Positions 62,932-64,000 of a stretch of 64,000 nt of DNA are shown piece after piece. Every line of letters begins with the position of its first letter. Positions within the stretch are counted from its first letter, which is position 1. The position numbers and the translations under genes are program-made. Below the pieces are notes generated by a model. It was not told the DNA's origin. It saw nothing but the letters and a program-made list of their open reading frames with translations, and did no database searches. This DNA is from Verrucomicrobiota bacterium (GTDB taxonomy: Bacteria; Verrucomicrobiota; Verrucomicrobiia; Limisphaerales; J093), in the NCBI GenBank assembly GCA_029556615.1, contig JAKQDD010000176.1:186001-250000 (forward strand). Direction: 5' to 3'.

Positions 62932-64000
62932 CTACTCTACCGTGAGGGCGAGAAGGAAGGGGGCTGCCCCGGTCAATGCGGAGGTGAAGTCCATGCGGAC
63001 GACTTCGATTTCGGGGCGGGGGTTGGTGTAGGATGTCCTGTAACACCGAAGGGAGTCCGGGCCTGACGCCTTGGCCCAGCGGGGGCCTGTCCAGGCCACG
63101 GCCGTGCCCTCGCCGAGCGGCTTGGAATCGCTGACATCCTGCCAATGCCGCAGATCCCGGCCATACCGGATCTCGATGTCGGCGGTCCCGCCATCGGCAT
63201 AGTGCAGCCGGTAACTCCCGATTGCGGTGTCGTCCTTCTCCGCACGAAGGGCCCCGTGGAGCACATGAAACTGACGAAAGCTGCGGCCGACGCGAATCTG
63301 CACTTGCCTGGGGAACTGCGACCAGTCCGGGTCCTGCCGGCCCAGTTGGATGACACCACGGACCTCGAAAGGGACTCCCTGCAGAGTCTGCAGACCAACC
63401 CGCATGGCTGAGAGGTCCTGGTCCAGGTCATCCAGGCTGGCGGTGGGGATCCAGGCTTCATCGAGGTTGGCGTTCATGGCCCCGGCCAAGTCCACTTGGT
63501 TCGGTCCGGCAGCGGGATCCCGCGGCGGAATCGGGCGTGCGGGCTGGTCCTTTGCTTTCCGGTCCACCGCGACATTGAACTCGAAGATCCGGGTTTCAAC
63601 CCGGCGTCCCGGTTGTGGCGCGTTCCCGTGGGGAACGACCGCCCTGAGTCTCGACCAGTACTCCTGCTTATAGCGTTCGAAGCGTTCGGCGGGAGTTGCT
63701 TCGGATCCCCCTGGGTAGTCCGTCAGCCGCCACGAGAACGCGTTGTGCAGGCGCGCCGTGTTATCGACGCTGCCGGTGATCAAGCGGGTTCCGCCCGTGT
63801 CGAAGGCGACGGCCCGGACCGCGTTGAGGTGCGGTCTGAGGCGGAGGACGCTCTGGCCGGTGGCGACATCCCAAAGAAAGACCGAATTGTCCAGGTCATG
63901 GCTCTTGGCAACGCCGAGCCCGCCGCCGGCCGTCGCCAGGCGACGACCGTCCGGACTGAAGAACAACGAACTCACGCCGTCCCGGTGTCCCTCGAAGGGC
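62932..64000 (-). CDS. WD40-repeat protein (C-terminal part; 5' end outside window)
   Basis: The frame is open to the window edge: upstream of the GTG at 63975 it still reads EGHRDGVSSLFFSPDG, so the true start is beyond 64000. Two WD40 blades are visible (SSLFFSPDGRRLATAGGG ... VFLWDVATGQ and VRAVAFDTGGTRLITGSVDN). After them a non-repeat region of about 250 residues contains GVIQLGRQDPDWSQFP and SYRLHYADGGTADIEIRYGR, a beta-rich domain I cannot name. Probably an envelope or signalling scaffold. Confidence 0.75.
   Translation of the reverse strand, partial: PFEGHRDGVSSLFFSPDGRRLATAGGGLGVAKSHDLDNSVFLWDVATGQSVLRLRPHLNAVRAVAFDTGGTRLITGSVDNTARLHNAFSWRLTDYPGGSEATPAERFERYKQEYWSRLRAVVPHGNAPQPGRRVETRIFEFNVAVDRKAKDQPARPIPPRDPAAGPNQVDLAGAMNANLDEAWIPTASLDDLDQDLSAMRVGLQTLQGVPFEVRGVIQLGRQDPDWSQFPRQVQIRVGRSFRQFHVLHGALRAEKDDTAIGSYRLHYADGGTADIEIRYGRDLRHWQDVSDSKPLGEGTAVAWTGPRWAKASGPDSLRCYRTSYTNPRPEIEVVRMDFTSALTGAAPFLLALTVE

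Overview
This is a GC-rich bacterial chromosomal window. I assign it by inference to Verrucomicrobiota, most likely the Limisphaerales/Pedosphaera side. The grounds are a long ribosomal super-cluster with the PVC-type gene order (map, infA and rpmJ between secY and rpsM; no rpmD or adk), a REC-Fis regulator beside a TonB/ExbB/ExbD set, and a right-hand third full of very large secreted LamG, LTD/CotH, BNR and GH28-like proteins. Several of those secreted proteins carry a recurring module with the pattern 'SxNLxxW ... FYR'.

Layout. 0-12.5 kb is mixed housekeeping: the tail of a B12-binding radical SAM (DUF4080-type) protein, glnD, a REC-Fis response regulator, tonB-like/exbB/exbD/mutY, a GYF-domain membrane protein, a LOG-family protein, and a GH28-like secreted protein translationally coupled to a degraded uroporphyrinogen-decarboxylase-like remnant. 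12.6-44.2 kb is one uninterrupted translation/transcription block on the + strand: tRNA-Thr, tuf, tRNA-Trp, tRNA-Ser, secE, nusG, rplK, rplA, rplJ, rplL, rpoB, rpoC, then str (rpsL, rpsG, fusA), S10, spc and alpha genes to rplQ. It appears subdivided by a promoter before tRNA-Thr, a hairpin between rplL and rpoB, a promoter before rpsL, and an intrinsic terminator between rpsG and fusA. 44.2-64 kb is accessory: a Nudix hydrolase, a TPR membrane protein, a BNR-repeat secreted protein, a 2209-aa LTD/CotH protein, an AraC regulator, a 1109-aa triple-LamG protein, a truncated PPC-like gene, an alpha/beta-hydrolase lacking its nucleophile serine, and a WD40 protein that runs off the window.

The most unusual feature is a dispersed intergenic element of about 180 bp with four near-full copies (684-851, 6226-6406, 9484-9662, 56503-56681) and a solitary end at 5004-5025. 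It is built of two abutting inverted-repeat modules with CTAG at its outer ends. Its ends supply stop codons to two neighbouring genes. A conserved TTGACC-N17-AYAAGT string near one end points outward, and in two copies it points straight at a start codon (exbB and the AraC gene). A second set of GC hairpins and low-copy repeats lies between the accessory genes, together with gene debris (UroD-like, CoA-binding-like, PPC-like), so the right part and the 10.7-11.1 kb patch look like zones of turnover, in contrast to the compact ribosomal block.
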